A stretch of 6,571 nucleotides of DNA from Chitinophagaceae bacterium (GTDB taxonomy: Bacteria; Bacteroidota; Bacteroidia; Chitinophagales; Chitinophagaceae). Shown here in pieces: positions 6,107 to 6,571 of this stretch (position 1 is the stretch's first letter; every line of letters begins with the position of its first letter). Position numbers and translations under genes: made by a program. The stretch lies in the NCBI GenBank assembly GCA_025924755.1, contig JAICHT010000209.1:1-6571 (forward strand), read 5' to 3'. The notes under the pieces are model-generated. The model was not told where the DNA came from, ran no database searches, and was given only the letters and a program-made list of their open reading frames with translations.

Positions 6107-6571
6107 ATGCGTAGCACCCCTTTTTTATTGTTTTTGAGTGTTCTGATGCTTTTGCTGGATTTTTACATGTTTCAGGCCATAAAAGTAGTGGCGCAAAATG
6201 CAGGCCCTAAAACCCGGTCGGTAATATTAATAGGCTATTGGGTAATTTGTGCGCTGATCTTATTGCTTTTTTTAATTTTCCCTTATCTAAATATTGAAAG
6301 GTATTCTAAGCGGATCCGGGATCTGGTATTTGTGCTGATTGCCGCCTGGTTTTTTGCACAGCTTATTGGAGCAGTGTTTTTATTGATCGATGATTTGCGC
6401 AGGGGGTTTCAATGGGTGGCGGGTAAAATATTTTTTAGAAATACAGAAGGAGAAGGAAACCTGGAAGGCGGTGGCATATCCCGTTCTGTTTTTTTAAGCT
6501 GGATAGGAATTGCAGCAGGCGGCGGCATCTTCGGATCATTACTACACGGCCTTTCTAATAAATACAATTAC
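6107..6571 (+). CDS. Probable membrane-anchored metallophosphoesterase, N-terminal part only
   Basis: The frame is open from the ATG at 6107 to the window edge, 155 codons with no stop, so the gene continues beyond it. The visible part is mostly membrane: hydrophobic segments at about 5-22, 39-61, 73-95 and 126-147, with a polar stretch at 98-125. The segment ISRSVFLSWIG (124-134) followed by a Gly-rich helix and SNKYNY (150-155) resembles the region just before the catalytic domain in Bacteroidota metallophosphoesterases (YkuE/YaeI-like). There an SRRxFL-type sequence precedes the hydrophobic helix. The catalytic domain with its metal motifs (DxH, GNHD) would lie outside the window, so the function is inferred from the N-terminal architecture alone. 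It is divergent from the hydrolase gene, with 120 bp between them. No ribosome binding site is visible, and the hydrophobic codon content from this ATG supports the start. Confidence 0.65.
   Translation, partial: MRSTPFLLFLSVLMLLLDFYMFQAIKVVAQNAGPKTRSVILIGYWVICALILLLFLIFPYLNIERYSKRIRDLVFVLIAAWFFAQLIGAVFLLIDDLRRGFQWVAGKIFFRNTEGEGNLEGGGISRSVFLSWIGIAAGGGIFGSLLHGLSNKYNY

Overview
The window reads as ordinary chromosome of a Bacteroidota bacterium, most likely from the Chitinophagaceae or a close relative (inference). The reasons are a moderately AT-rich genome, almost no Shine-Dalgarno sequences before starts, candidate -7 boxes of the TAnnTTTG type, an SDR-type L-threonine 3-dehydrogenase, and the gene order parA-parB-DUF5683-dapB. 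I recall that order as common in this phylum but could not check it here.

Layout. Positions 69-890 (minus) hold kdsA, which makes KDO-8-phosphate for lipopolysaccharide. Across a 114-bp divergent gap, 1005-1955 (plus) encodes an SDR-type threonine dehydrogenase. It converges on a minus-strand block that runs leftwards from 5986 to 2031: a UPF0173 metallo-beta-lactamase-fold hydrolase (5306-5986), parA (4486-5289), a 178-bp spacer, parB (3390-4307), a DUF5683 exported or membrane protein (2759-3397) and dapB (2031-2747). The parB/DUF5683 overlap and the 11- and 16-bp gaps suggest co-transcription, broken only by the parA-parB spacer. Divergent from this block, from 6107 to the window edge (plus), is the membrane-anchored N-terminal part of what is probably a metallophosphoesterase.

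How the genes fit together. ParA and ParB are the chromosome-segregation ATPase and the parS-binding CTPase. DapB makes tetrahydrodipicolinate for diaminopimelate (peptidoglycan) and lysine. The block therefore joins segregation with envelope precursor synthesis, and carries one envelope protein of unknown function. KdsA adds a further envelope function outside the block.

No CRISPR array, tRNA, rRNA, complete transposon, toxin-antitoxin pair or defence system is visible, and all genes look intact apart from the one cut by the window edge. The least explained part is the parA-parB spacer. It has a perfect 10-bp inverted repeat, two near-identical 13-bp copies next to the parB start, and a related inverted copy over the parA stop codon. 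I did not find a convincing undescribed system here.
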